DNA of 64,000 bases from Myxococcus hansupus (GTDB lineage Bacteria > Myxococcota > Myxococcia > Myxococcales > Myxococcaceae), in the NCBI RefSeq assembly GCF_000280925.3, contig NZ_CP012109.1, positions 7,832,501 through 7,896,500 on the forward strand, in the 5' to 3' direction. Shown here in pieces: positions 51,518 to 60,392 of the stretch (position 1 is the stretch's first letter; each line of letters starts with the position of its first letter). A model generated the notes under the pieces. It did no database searches. It was given only the letters and a program-made list of their open reading frames with translations, and was not told where the DNA came from. Made by a program: the position numbers and the translations under genes.

Positions 51518-53140
51518 TCAGCTCCGCAGACCCGGCGCTTCCTGGCCGGTGCGCGCGACGTATTCGGTGTAGCCGCCGCCGTACTGGTGGATGCCCTCGG
51601 GCGTCAGCTCCAGCACGCGGTTGGACAGCGCGGCCAGGAAGTGACGGTCGTGCGAGACGAAGAGCATGGTCCCCTCGTAGCGGGACAGCGCCGTGATGAG
51701 CATCTCCTTCGTCGCCATGTCCAGGTGGTTGGTGGGCTCGTCCAGCACCAGGAAGTTCGGCGGGTCGAAGAGCATCTTCGCCATCACCAGACGGGCCTTC
51801 TCACCACCGGACAGCACGCGGCACTTCTTCTCCACCTCGTCACCGGAGAAGCCGAAGCAGCCGGCCAGCGCGCGCAGCGAGCCCTGTCCGGCGCGGGGGA
51901 ACGCGTCCTCCAGCGCCTGGAACACCGTGCGCTCACCGTCCAGCAGGTCCATGGCGTGCTGCGCGAAGTAACCCATCTTCACGCTGCCACCCAGGGCCAC
52001 GTTGCCCGTGTCCGGCTGCGTGGAGCCCGTCACCAACTTGAGCAGCGTGGACTTGCCGGCGCCGTTGACGCCCATGACGGCCCAGCGCTCCATGCGGCGC
52101 ACCAGGAAGTCCAGCCCCTCGTAGATGGTCCGCGAGCCGTAGGCCTTGTGAACGCCCTTCAGGCTCACCACGTCGTCGCCCGACCGGGGCGCCGGCTGGA
52201 ACTCGAAGAGCACCGTCTGGCGGCGCTTGGGCGGCTCCACGCGTTCAATCTTCTCCAGCTTCTTCACCCGGCTCTGCACCTGGGCGGCGTGCGAGGCGCG
52301 CGCCTTGAAGCGCTCGATGAACTTCAGCTCCTTGGCGAGCATGGCCTGCTGGCGCTCGAACTGCGCCTGCTGCTGCTTCTCGTTCATCGCCCGCTGCTGC
52401 TCGTAGAACTCGTAGTTGCCCGTGTACGTGGACAGCGAGCCGCCGTCGATTTCGACGACCTTGTTCACGATGCGGTTCATGAACTCGCGGTCGTGAGACG
52501 TCATCAGGAGCGCGCCGTCGTAGTTCTTGAGGAACTCCTCCAGCCAGATGAGGCTCTCGATGTCCAAGTGGTTGCTGGGCTCGTCGAGCAGCATCGAATC
52601 CGGGCGCATCAGGAGGATGCGGGCCAGGGCCACGCGCATCTTCCAACCGCCCGACAGCGCGCCCACGTCGCCGTCCATCATCTCCTGGGTGAAGCCCAGG
52701 CCCGCGAGAATCTCCCGCGCGCGGCCCTCCAGGGCGTAACCACCCAGCTCCTCGAAGCGACCCTGGACCAGGCCGTAGCGCTCCACGAGCTTGTCCATGT
52801 TGTCCGCCTGGTCCGGGTCGGCCATGGCGGCCTCCAGGTCCTTCAGCTCGGCGGCCACCACGCTCACGGGGCCCGCGCCATCCATGACCTCGGCGGCGGC
52901 GCTGCGGCCCTCCATCTCACCCACGTCCTGGCTGAAGTAGCCAATGGTGACGCCCCGGTCGACCGCGACCTGGCCTTCGTCGGGGTGCTCCTGGCCGGTG
53001 ATCATCCGGAACAGCGTCGTCTTGCCGGCGCCGTTGGGACCGACGAGCCCGACCTTCTCCCCCTTGTGGAGTGCCGCGGAGGCCTCGATGAAGAGAATCT
53101 GCTGGCCGTTCTGCTTGCTGATGTTGTCGAGACGAATCAT
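51518..53140 (-). CDS. ABC-F family ATPase (ribosome-associated type)
   Basis: A 540-residue soluble protein with two ABC domains and no membrane part, i.e. an ABC-F translation factor that binds the ribosomal E site. First domain: GPNGAGKTT, ALSGGWKMRV, LLDEPSNHLD. The linker between them (about 250-310) is the helical PtIM: EKQQQAQFERQQAMLAKELK. Second domain: GVNGAGKST, LSGGEKARLV, LDEPTNHLD. Closest in layout to YbiT-type members; a resistance role is possible but not indicated. Confidence 0.95.
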   Translation of the reverse strand: MIRLDNISKQNGQQILFIEASAALHKGEKVGLVGPNGAGKTTLFRMITGQEHPDEGQVAVDRGVTIGYFSQDVGEMEGRSAAAEVMDGAGPVSVVAAELKDLEAAMADPDQADNMDKLVERYGLVQGRFEELGGYALEGRAREILAGLGFTQEMMDGDVGALSGGWKMRVALARILLMRPDSMLLDEPSNHLDIESLIWLEEFLKNYDGALLMTSHDREFMNRIVNKVVEIDGGSLSTYTGNYEFYEQQRAMNEKQQQAQFERQQAMLAKELKFIERFKARASHAAQVQSRVKKLEKIERVEPPKRRQTVLFEFQPAPRSGDDVVSLKGVHKAYGSRTIYEGLDFLVRRMERWAVMGVNGAGKSTLLKLVTGSTQPDTGNVALGGSVKMGYFAQHAMDLLDGERTVFQALEDAFPRAGQGSLRALAGCFGFSGDEVEKKCRVLSGGEKARLVMAKMLFDPPNFLVLDEPTNHLDMATKEMLITALSRYEGTMLFVSHDRHFLAALSNRVLELTPEGIHQYGGGYTEYVARTGQEAPGLRS

Positions 53141-53323
53141 GTGCGTGCGGGGGGCCCGGAAGCGGGTGCGGCGCCCTTATGCCACGTAGCGCGCCCCGGG
53201 AAGAATGTTCCGAACCCCTGGAAAGTGACTTCTCTTGCACGGAAGCGGGCAGGCGGCGGGGCCCCCGGCCCCAGGCTGGAAGTGGGACCTGCCCCCACTC
53301 GGGCCGTGGCGTAGAGTCCGCCC

Positions 53324-53950
53324 GTGCTGACCGTCGACGCCCACCCCTCCCTGGACACCCTGGCCTTCACCACCACCTTCCCCGGTCCCCTGGGCACCCT
53401 GCCCTCCCCGGAGTGGCTGGTGGCCCTGCTGAAGCCCGGCGCCACGGCGCCCCTGTCCAGCGACGACACGGTGCGCGGCGCCATCCGGGACATGCTCCGC
53501 CACGGCGGCTACAAGCCCACCGGGCGCGGCAAGCCCGCGTCGGAGTACCTGGTGCGCGCGTCGGGGGACGGCTCGCTGGGCGCCATCAACCTCGCCGTGG
53601 ATGTGTGCAACGCGGTGTCGCTGCACAGCGGCCTGCCCATCAGCGTGGTGGACCTGGACCGCGCCGCGGCGCCCTTCCGCGTCGGCGTGGCCTCCGAGGG
53701 CGCGCAGTACGTCTTCAACGCGTCCGGGCAGAGCATCGACCTGGCGGGCCTGCTGTGCCTCTTCGACGCGGAGGGGCCGTGCGCCAACGCCGTGAAGGAC
53801 GCGCAGCGCACCAAGACGAACGCGGACACCCGCCGCACCCTCACGGTGCTCTGGGGGGCCAAGGCCCTGGGGGACCGCACCGCGCGCGCCTTCGGCTGGT
53901 ACCGCGAGCTGCTGGAGCGGGCGGGGGCCACGGTGGAGCCCCTGCACTGA
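53324..53950 (+). CDS. B3/B4 tRNA-binding domain protein
   Basis: A 208-residue stand-alone B3/B4 domain, the editing-type domain of phenylalanyl-tRNA synthetase beta. Segments: GRGKPASEYLVRASGDG, SLGAINLAVDVCNAVSLHSG, LPISVVDLDRA. The stand-alone family is thought to act on mischarged tRNA or amino-acid derivatives. GTG start. It is divergent from the ABC-F gene, with about 180 bp between. Confidence 0.85.
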   Translation: MLTVDAHPSLDTLAFTTTFPGPLGTLPSPEWLVALLKPGATAPLSSDDTVRGAIRDMLRHGGYKPTGRGKPASEYLVRASGDGSLGAINLAVDVCNAVSLHSGLPISVVDLDRAAAPFRVGVASEGAQYVFNASGQSIDLAGLLCLFDAEGPCANAVKDAQRTKTNADTRRTLTVLWGAKALGDRTARAFGWYRELLERAGATVEPLH

Positions 53951-53983
53951 CACGCTGAGCCCCTTGAAACCCGGCGCCCGACC

Positions 53984-54775
53984 ATGCAGACGGAGGGCAT
54001 GGTCGGACCGGGATTCAGCAGAGGGCTGCTGCTGCTCGCATGGCTTTACGCGGCGAGCGCGGCGGCACAAATCGTCAACGTCCAGGCGCTGTTCGACGAG
54101 AACACGGGCCCCGGCCGCTCGGCCGCGGTGGACCTGGGCATGGACTGGCGCACGGGCAGCATCCAGCTCTTCAGCCTGCGCGGCGCCTTGCTGGGCCAGT
54201 GGCGGACGGAGAACCACACCTGGCTGGGCGTCGTCCGAGGCGAATACGCCTTCGCCGCCGAGGAGCGCATCGTCTCCAAGGTGATGGAACACCTGCGCTA
54301 CCGCTACCGGCTCACGGAGCGGCTCTCCGGCGAGGCCTTCGTCCAACACGAATTCGACGAGTTCCGCCGCATCCAGTTCCGGGCCCTGCTGGGCGCCGGT
54401 CCCCGGCTGAAGGTGCTGACCGACAAGAAGGCGACGCTCGTGGTGGGGCTCGCGCTGATGCTGGAGCACGAGCGCATCCGCCGCGACAGCGAGCCGGACG
54501 CGGGCCAGTTCCGCACCGACCCGCGGCTTTCCAGCTACATCCTGGGCCGGCTGGAGTTCATGGAGAACGTCGCCCTGGTGGAGACTCTCTATGTGCAGCC
54601 CCGCGTGACGAACCCCACGGACATCCGGCTGCTCAACGACACGATTTTCGAGGTGAAGCCCAACGCGCGGCTGTCCGTGGGCATCGGCTTCAACCTCACC
54701 TTCGATAACGACCCGCCGCTGGCCGTCCCCAAGCTCGACACCCAGCTCCGCACCACCGTGGGCATCCGCCTGTAG
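53984..54775 (+). CDS. DUF481-like outer-membrane beta-barrel protein
   Basis: A 263-residue protein with a Sec signal (GLLLLAWLYAASAAAQ) then alternating amphipathic strands typical of a small outer-membrane barrel: SAAVDLGMDWRTGSI, HLRYRYRLTERLSGEAFVQH, RLSVGIGFNLTFD; it ends TTVGIRL with a strand-type terminus. Matches the DUF481 pattern (YRYRLTERL, EFDEFRRIQFRALLGAG). Start may be 53984 or 53999. Follows the B3/B4 gene by 33 nt. Confidence 0.84.
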   Translation: MQTEGMVGPGFSRGLLLLAWLYAASAAAQIVNVQALFDENTGPGRSAAVDLGMDWRTGSIQLFSLRGALLGQWRTENHTWLGVVRGEYAFAAEERIVSKVMEHLRYRYRLTERLSGEAFVQHEFDEFRRIQFRALLGAGPRLKVLTDKKATLVVGLALMLEHERIRRDSEPDAGQFRTDPRLSSYILGRLEFMENVALVETLYVQPRVTNPTDIRLLNDTIFEVKPNARLSVGIGFNLTFDNDPPLAVPKLDTQLRTTVGIRL

Positions 54776-54933
54776 CGAGCAGCCAGGCGCGCTTCACCTC
54801 CAGGGAGTGTCGCCCCGCCGACGCCAGCCGACCCTCGCTTGCTTCCCCGCCCCCGTCAGGTGGAGCGTGTGGGTGTTGGCAACTGTCTTGCTACTGCGTC
54901 CCGCAGGTCAGCAATCGGGTGGCGAGGTGGGTG

Positions 54934-55272
54934 ATGACGGAGCAGCAGGTGGAGCAGACGGATGTGGTGGCCAAGGCAGTGACCCTCTTCCCGAAGGACA
55001 CGGTGGTGAGGGCACTGTCACTGATGCAGCGCTATGGCCTGGGCCGGCTTCCGGTGGTGGACGAAACGCACGGTGAGCTTCTTGGCGACGTGACGGCCGA
55101 TGACCTCACGCGCGTGTGGGAACACGCCCCGCTGGCCTGTATGTCGGAAATTCTTTCACTGAAATCCCTGCAGGGCGAAGGCCTGGACGAAACCCTCCAG
55201 TGGGGACCGCGCATCACGCTGGTCTCCCCCCTGGTCGAGGTGTACCAGACCAGCAAACGCTGGGTGCAGTAA
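54934..55272 (+). CDS. CBS-domain protein
   Basis: A 112-residue protein with one clear CBS motif: AVTLFPKDTVVRALSLMQRY, GLGRLPVVDETHGELLGDVT. CBS modules usually pair to bind adenosine nucleotides; the second half here is diverged, so it may dimerise. GAGG 7 nt before ATG 54934 sets the start; a GTG 15 nt upstream is less likely. Converges with the LysR gene with 8 nt between stops. Confidence 0.82.
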   Translation: MTEQQVEQTDVVAKAVTLFPKDTVVRALSLMQRYGLGRLPVVDETHGELLGDVTADDLTRVWEHAPLACMSEILSLKSLQGEGLDETLQWGPRITLVSPLVEVYQTSKRWVQ

Positions 55273-55280
55273 CCAGTCGC

Positions 55281-56168
55281 TCAGGCCTTCGCGCGGACGA
55301 AGTCGACGAAGGCCTTGAGCACGGGGGGCAGGTGCCTGCGGCTCGGGTAGTAGAGGAAGAACCCTGGGTAGACCGGGCACCAGCCCTCCAACACACGAAC
55401 GAGCCGCTTCTGGCGGACCAGGGACTCCACCTGGGACTCGAAGACATAGGCCAGCCCCATTCCGGCGAGCGCCGCTTCGAGAATCTCCACCTGGTCGCTC
55501 AGCGCCAACCGGCCGCGCGTCTCCACTTCCAGCTCCTTGCCGTTGCGCTCCAGCTCCCACGCGTAGCAACCGCCGTGGGTGAAGCGGAGCTGGATGCAGT
55601 CGTGCGCGGCCAGGTCCTTCGGCGTCTTCGGCGGCGGATGCCTCGCGAAGTACGCGGGCGTCGCGACGATGGCCGAGCGCAGCGGCGGCCCCAGGGGAAT
55701 GGCCACCATGTCCGCGGCCACGCGCTCGCGAAAGCGCACCCCGGCGTCGAAGCCCTCCTTCACGATGTCCACGAACGAGGCGCCGTCCACGACGTCCACA
55801 TCGATGCCTGGATGTTTTTCCAGGAAGGGCTCCAGCACCGGTAACAATGCCAGCCGCGTCGCAACCCGGGCGGCGGTGATGCGCAGCTTGCCCACGGGGG
55901 CATCCCGGAACGTGTTCAGGTCATCGAGCGCGTCATCGATGTCCCGGAACGCCGGCCGCAGCCGCTGGGCGAGCCGCTCGCCCGCCGCCGTGAGCCCCAC
56001 GCTCCGGGTCGTCCGGTGGACCAGCCGCAGGCCCAGCTTCTCCTCCAGCCCTCGCAGGCTGTGGCTCAGCGCGGAGGGCGTCACGCCCAGGGCGCTGGCG
56101 GCGCGGCGGAAGTTCAAGCACCGGGCAATCTCCAGGAACACCGTCAGCTCACGGACGTCGGCCTGCAT
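55281..56168 (-). CDS. LysR-family transcriptional regulator
   Basis: A 295-residue regulator. N-terminal winged HTH at about 1-62: ELTVFLEIARCLNFRRAASA, LGVTPSALSHSLRGLEEKLG. The effector domain follows (KLRITAARVATRLALLPVLE). Divergent from the SDR gene with 118 bp between and a dyad at 56174; LysR proteins commonly activate their divergent neighbour, so the SDR is the likely target. Confidence 0.93.
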   Translation of the reverse strand: MQADVRELTVFLEIARCLNFRRAASALGVTPSALSHSLRGLEEKLGLRLVHRTTRSVGLTAAGERLAQRLRPAFRDIDDALDDLNTFRDAPVGKLRITAARVATRLALLPVLEPFLEKHPGIDVDVVDGASFVDIVKEGFDAGVRFRERVAADMVAIPLGPPLRSAIVATPAYFARHPPPKTPKDLAAHDCIQLRFTHGGCYAWELERNGKELEVETRGRLALSDQVEILEAALAGMGLAYVFESQVESLVRQKRLVRVLEGWCPVYPGFFLYYPSRRHLPPVLKAFVDFVRAKA

Positions 56169-56173
56169 GGGCG

Positions 56174-56190
56174 CTCACTTTACTGGTGAG
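56174..56190. promoter_or_regulatory. Inverted repeat in the LysR/SDR intergenic region
   Basis: CTCAC-TTTACTG-GTGAG, a perfect 5-bp inverted repeat, just upstream of the lysR ATG. Position fits an autoregulatory LysR site; the classical T-N11-A core is not exact. Confidence 0.45.
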
Positions 56191-56286
56191 TGGGGCTCAA
56201 CAGTCTTGTGCATTCCATGCGCATTCTCTCATGAGCGTCCAGGGCGTAGTTCTTCTCGTGTCACCCGCTGAAGAGGAACACACCCC

Positions 56287-57099
56287 ATGAAGACCTGGCT
56301 CATCACTGGTGCATCCCGTGGTTTCGGCGTTCTCATCGCGCAGGCGGCGCTCGACGCGGGTGACCGTGTCATCGCCACGGCGCGCAATCCCCGGAGCATC
56401 CCCCTGGCGGACCACCCGAGGCTGACGTTGGCGAAGCTGGACGTCACCGACGAGGCGGAGGCCCGCGGCATCGTGGCCAGCGCCGGCCGCATCGACGTGC
56501 TCGTGAACAACGCGGGCATCGGACTGCTCGGCGGCGTCGAGGAGGCGAGCGCCGACGAAGTCGAGAAGGTGTACCGCACGAACGTCTTCGGGCTGCTCGC
56601 CGTCACGCGCGCGGTGCTTCCCGTCATGCGTCAGCAACGCTCCGGGCACATCATCAACCTGTCGTCCATCGGCGGCTACCAGTCCGGCGCGGGCTGGGGC
56701 GTGTACTGCTCCACGAAGTTCGCCGTGGAGGGACTGAGCGAGGCGCTGCACCAGGAGCTGGCGCCGCTGGGCATCCACGTCACCGTCGTGGAGCCCGGCT
56801 ACTTCCGCACGGACTTCCTGGACGCGGCGTCGCTCACCCGCGCCGCGAACAGCATCCCCGACTACGCGGACACCGTCGGCGTCACGCGGGCACGCGCCAC
56901 CGAGCTCAATCACCAGCAGCCCGGCGACCCGTCGAAGCTCGCGACCGCCCTGCTCGAGCTGGCGAAGATGGAGCGCCCGCCGCTGCGCCTGGCCCTGGGC
57001 AGCGACACGGTGAAGAGCATCGAGGACAAGAACGCCTTCGTCGCCCGTGAGCTGGCCGCCCACCGCGCGATGTCCCTGTCCACGGACTTTGTCTCCTGA
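56287..57099 (+). CDS. Short-chain dehydrogenase/reductase (classical SDR)
   Basis: A 270-residue NAD(P)-dependent oxidoreductase. TGASRGFG (7-14) binds the cofactor; VLVNNAGIG (71-79), catalytic Ser126, Tyr140 and Lys144 (YCSTK) complete the site. The Arg at 11 favours NADPH. It belongs to the oxidoreductase group that often pairs with LysR or TetR regulators; substrate not predictable. GAGGAA precedes the ATG. Confidence 0.94.
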   Translation: MKTWLITGASRGFGVLIAQAALDAGDRVIATARNPRSIPLADHPRLTLAKLDVTDEAEARGIVASAGRIDVLVNNAGIGLLGGVEEASADEVEKVYRTNVFGLLAVTRAVLPVMRQQRSGHIINLSSIGGYQSGAGWGVYCSTKFAVEGLSEALHQELAPLGIHVTVVEPGYFRTDFLDAASLTRAANSIPDYADTVGVTRARATELNHQQPGDPSKLATALLELAKMERPPLRLALGSDTVKSIEDKNAFVARELAAHRAMSLSTDFVS

Positions 57100-57254
57100 G
57101 TCCGCCGACCAGCTCGGCACGGAGGCACGGAGGCACAGCCACCGAGCCGCGATGATTCGCCGAGCACACCAGCAAGGCAGCGGCAGCGTCCCATCAGACA
57201 CTGCCGCACCTCTGCCTGACGGAGCCGGTGTCCCTCTCCCCTACCCAGCGAGGC

Positions 57255-58958
57255 TCAGCCGAGCGCGGGGGTCAGCGCCTTCATCCAGATGACCACGGCG
57301 GCGGCACCCGCGTCCGGCACACCGACGGCCCGCGCGCCCAGGTAGCTGGCACGGCCCAGGCGCGGCTGCATCTGGGACGTCGCCTCCGCGCCCGCCTCGG
57401 CCGCTTGGACCGCGGCCCCCCAGGCCTCGCGCGGTGACTTCCCTTCCCGCACCGCCTTCGCGAAGGCATCCGCGGCGGGCCGCAGCGCGTCCAGCATGGT
57501 GCGATCTCCCGGCCGTGCCCCACCCAGCTCCGACACGGCGCTGACGGCCACGTCGAACGCCTCCGCCCACGCAGAGGCATCCACGGGGCCCTCCGCCAAC
57601 CGGCGCGCGGCACGCAGCAGCGCCGTCGCGTAGAAGGGCCCCGAGCTGCCACCAATGCTGCGCCGCAAGGCATTGCCCAGCGCCGTCAGCGCACGAGAAG
57701 GGTTTGTCCACGAGGCGTCCGGCAGGGCGCGAATCGCCTCGGCGCCACGCACCAAGCTGAGGCCCAGGTCACCATCCCCCGCCGCGCTGTCGAGCGCCGT
57801 CAGCCGAGACTCCGACACCTCGAACGCCTCGGCCACCCGCAGCGCCGCCTGTCGGACGCGGTCCATCCCTGGCAGCGGTGTCTCCACCGCGGATGCCTCT
57901 GCCGATTCAGGCGACTCGGGCCGTTTCTGCACACGAGGCGCTTGCGGCAACCTCCCTGCCCCAGGCCACGCCGGTGCCTCCGCCGCCGCGTCCAGCCGAG
58001 CCAGCCGCGCGTCATCCACCTTCAGCAACGACAACGAACACCCGGGCATCTCCAGCGCGGAGAGGAACGTCCCGCTCCAGGCGCGCTCCACGCGGATGCC
58101 CCCCTGGCGGAGCACGGTCAGCGCATGCCGCGCGACGATGGCCAGCTCCATGGGCGGCGTGCCCCCCAGGCCATTGACGAGCAACACCACGCGGTCTCCA
58201 GCGCTGATGCGCCGGTCCTCGACGATGGTGGTGAGCAACGTATCCACCAGACTGTCCGCGGACCGCATCGGCACGCGCCGCACGCCCTGCTCACCGTGGA
58301 TGCCCAGGCCCAGCTCGATTTCGTCCTCGCCCAGCGTGAAGCCGGGCTTGCCCGCCGCGGGCACGGTGCAAGGCCCCAGGGCCACGCCCATGGTGCCCAG
58401 CGCCTCCGCCGCCTCGCGGGCCTCGCGGGCCACATCCTGAAGGGATGCCCCCGCCGCGGCCGCCGCGCCCGCGACCTTGTGCACCAACACCGTGCCCGCG
58501 ATGCCCCGGCGCCGCGCGGGCTCCACCGTGTCGTGCAGGGACACATCGTCCGCCACCACCACGGTCTCCACCGGGATGCCCTCGGCCCGCGCCAGTTCGG
58601 CGGCGAGCCCGAAGTTCAGCCGGTCCCCCGTGTAGTTCTTCACGACGAGCAACGCCCCCGCGGGCCCCGCGACGGCGCGGAGGGCGGCCAACACGGCGTC
58701 GGCGCTGGGAGAGGTGAAGACATCGCCAGCCACCGCCGCGTCCAACATGCCCGCGCCCACGTAGCCCGCGTGCGCGGGCTCATGGCCACTGCCACCGCCG
58801 GAGAGGACCGCCACCTTGCGCGCGGCGGCGTCCACCGGCGTGTCGGCGCGGAGCACCACCGACTCACCGTCCAGCAGCGCCTGCCCGGGCGCGAGCGCGA
58901 CGAGCCCTTCGAGCATCTCCCGCACCACCGCTCGCGGGGCGTTGACCAGCTTCTTCAT
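57255..58958 (-). CDS. Dihydroxyacetone kinase (DhaK-DhaL fusion)
   Basis: A 567-residue ATP-dependent single-chain kinase. The DhaK part (1-330) has GGGSGHEPAHAGYVG and the substrate-binding His in LGLGIHGEQGV. A Pro-rich linker (about 335-370) leads to DhaL with DSAAGDGDLGLSL (metal-binding Asp) and RSIGGSSGPFY. The order is that of Citrobacter-type enzymes, which use ATP rather than PEP-phosphotransferase. GAGGAA upstream. Follows the carbonic anhydrase gene by 13 nt. Confidence 0.95.
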   Translation of the reverse strand: MKKLVNAPRAVVREMLEGLVALAPGQALLDGESVVLRADTPVDAAARKVAVLSGGGSGHEPAHAGYVGAGMLDAAVAGDVFTSPSADAVLAALRAVAGPAGALLVVKNYTGDRLNFGLAAELARAEGIPVETVVVADDVSLHDTVEPARRRGIAGTVLVHKVAGAAAAAGASLQDVAREAREAAEALGTMGVALGPCTVPAAGKPGFTLGEDEIELGLGIHGEQGVRRVPMRSADSLVDTLLTTIVEDRRISAGDRVVLLVNGLGGTPPMELAIVARHALTVLRQGGIRVERAWSGTFLSALEMPGCSLSLLKVDDARLARLDAAAEAPAWPGAGRLPQAPRVQKRPESPESAEASAVETPLPGMDRVRQAALRVAEAFEVSESRLTALDSAAGDGDLGLSLVRGAEAIRALPDASWTNPSRALTALGNALRRSIGGSSGPFYATALLRAARRLAEGPVDASAWAEAFDVAVSAVSELGGARPGDRTMLDALRPAADAFAKAVREGKSPREAWGAAVQAAEAGAEATSQMQPRLGRASYLGARAVGVPDAGAAAVVIWMKALTPALG

Positions 58959-58971
58959 GGGGGTTCCTCGT

Positions 58972-59607
58972 TCAGACGCCGTCGAAGAAGTCGACCGCTC
59001 CGGTCTCCAGCGAGTACTCGGCGCCGACGATGCGCATGCCTTCGTTCTGGCAAAGCTGCTCCAGCAGGCGGCTGCCGTGCCGGAGGTGGTCGCAGGAGTT
59101 GCGGATGTTGGCGCGCACGGCTTCCTTCATCAGGAACTCGGCGTCCGCCTTGGGCCCGGCGGCGCTCACCACCGTCGTCACCGGCTCACGGCAGCGCTCC
59201 ACGATGTCGCGGATGTTGTCGGAGGGCGCGCCCTTGCCGTCACGCACGAAGTCCAGCGTGGCCTGCACGGCGCCGCAGTGCGAGTGCCCCATCACCACCG
59301 CCAGGCGCGTGCCGAACTTCGCCGCCGCGAACTCCACGCTGCCCACCAGCGACGGCGCCACGACGTTGCCCGCCACGCGGATGACGAACAGGTCCCCCAG
59401 CCCCTGGTCGAAGATGTACTCGGCGGGCGCCCGTGAGTCCGAGCACGCGAGGATGATGGCGAACGGACTCTGCCCCGCCACCAGCGCCTGCCGGGCGGAC
59501 CGGCCGAGCGGGTTCTCCACGCTGCGCACGTTGAGGACGAAGCGTTGGTTGCCCTCTCGGAGTTGCGCGAGGGCGTCCTGGGCGGTCATCGGGGGCGTTG
59601 TCGTCAT
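58972..59607 (-). CDS. Beta-carbonic anhydrase
   Basis: A 211-residue zinc enzyme interconverting CO2 and bicarbonate. Zinc ligands and the Asp-Arg dyad are in place: C55-x-D57-x-R59 in ILACSDSRAP, and H108-x2-C111 in GHSHCGAV. FVIRVAGNV and the C-terminal IVGAEYSLETGAVDFF are typical. No signal peptide. Sits between a gluconokinase and the dihydroxyacetone kinase on the same strand. Confidence 0.95.
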   Translation of the reverse strand: MTTTPPMTAQDALAQLREGNQRFVLNVRSVENPLGRSARQALVAGQSPFAIILACSDSRAPAEYIFDQGLGDLFVIRVAGNVVAPSLVGSVEFAAAKFGTRLAVVMGHSHCGAVQATLDFVRDGKGAPSDNIRDIVERCREPVTTVVSAAGPKADAEFLMKEAVRANIRNSCDHLRHGSRLLEQLCQNEGMRIVGAEYSLETGAVDFFDGV

Positions 59608-59733
59608 GTCGCGAGTCCTCGATTGGTGTGGAGCAAGAGAGAGGGAAAAGGTGGCAACCCGACGGACTGCTATACACCAGCCAGCCAGCCGAGGGGTGCC
59701 CCGGCAGCTCGCGCCGGGAGGAAGTCGCGGGCG

Positions 59734-60222
59734 TCAAACGCCCAGTTCGTCACGAATGCGCCTCACGATGTCCCCTGGCGGCGGCGTGACGTCGACGCTC
59801 ACCGCGCGGGACGGAATCTCCATGGTCGCCATCTGACTCTTCAGAAGGGACGCCGGCATGAAGTGCCCCTGGCGCTGTGAAATCCGCCGGGCGAGCACCT
59901 CGTGCGGTGCGTGCAGGAAGATCCACTTCACGTGCGCCGGGTCCAGCTCCTCCAGCAGCGTGCGGTAGGCCTGCTTGAGGCCGGAGAACGCCATCACCAC
60001 GTCCTCGTCCTGCGACAGCGACCGGGCCACCTCGTCGCGCAGCTTGCGCAGCCAGGGTGCCCGGTCCTCGTCCGTCAGCGGCGCGCCCGCGGCCATCTTC
60101 ATCACGTTGGAGCGAGGGTGCAGGTCGTCCGCGTCCACGAAGCGCCAGCCCAGCTCGGCCGCCAGGGTGCGGCCCACCGTCGTCTTCCCCGCTCCGGACA
60201 CCCCCATGACGATGACGACCAT
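59734..60222 (-). CDS. Gluconokinase
   Basis: A 162-residue P-loop kinase of the GntK/GntV type, phosphorylating gluconate to 6-phosphogluconate. P-loop GVSGAGKTT (7-15), DADDLHPRSNVMKMAAGAPL (substrate region), DEDRAPWL, FSGLKQAYR, RQGHFMPASLLKSQ. The start (MVVIVMG) has GGAGGAAG ahead. Length is normal. It may feed the pentose phosphate/Entner-Doudoroff route; no gluconate transporter is nearby. Confidence 0.94.
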   Translation of the reverse strand: MVVIVMGVSGAGKTTVGRTLAAELGWRFVDADDLHPRSNVMKMAAGAPLTDEDRAPWLRKLRDEVARSLSQDEDVVMAFSGLKQAYRTLLEELDPAHVKWIFLHAPHEVLARRISQRQGHFMPASLLKSQMATMEIPSRAVSVDVTPPPGDIVRRIRDELGV

Positions 60223-60392
60223 TGCGGCGCTTCCTCCTGGTTCAGGGGTCTCCTCCTCATCGTGGGGCGCCCGAGGCCCCCGCGCCACCCCTCCGTCGGC
60301 GGAATGACCACCGCATCACGCCCTGGGAACGTCGGACCTCGGGGGTATGCTGCACCTCATTCGCCGCGGGGATGCGGCACGGAGGGTCGGTC

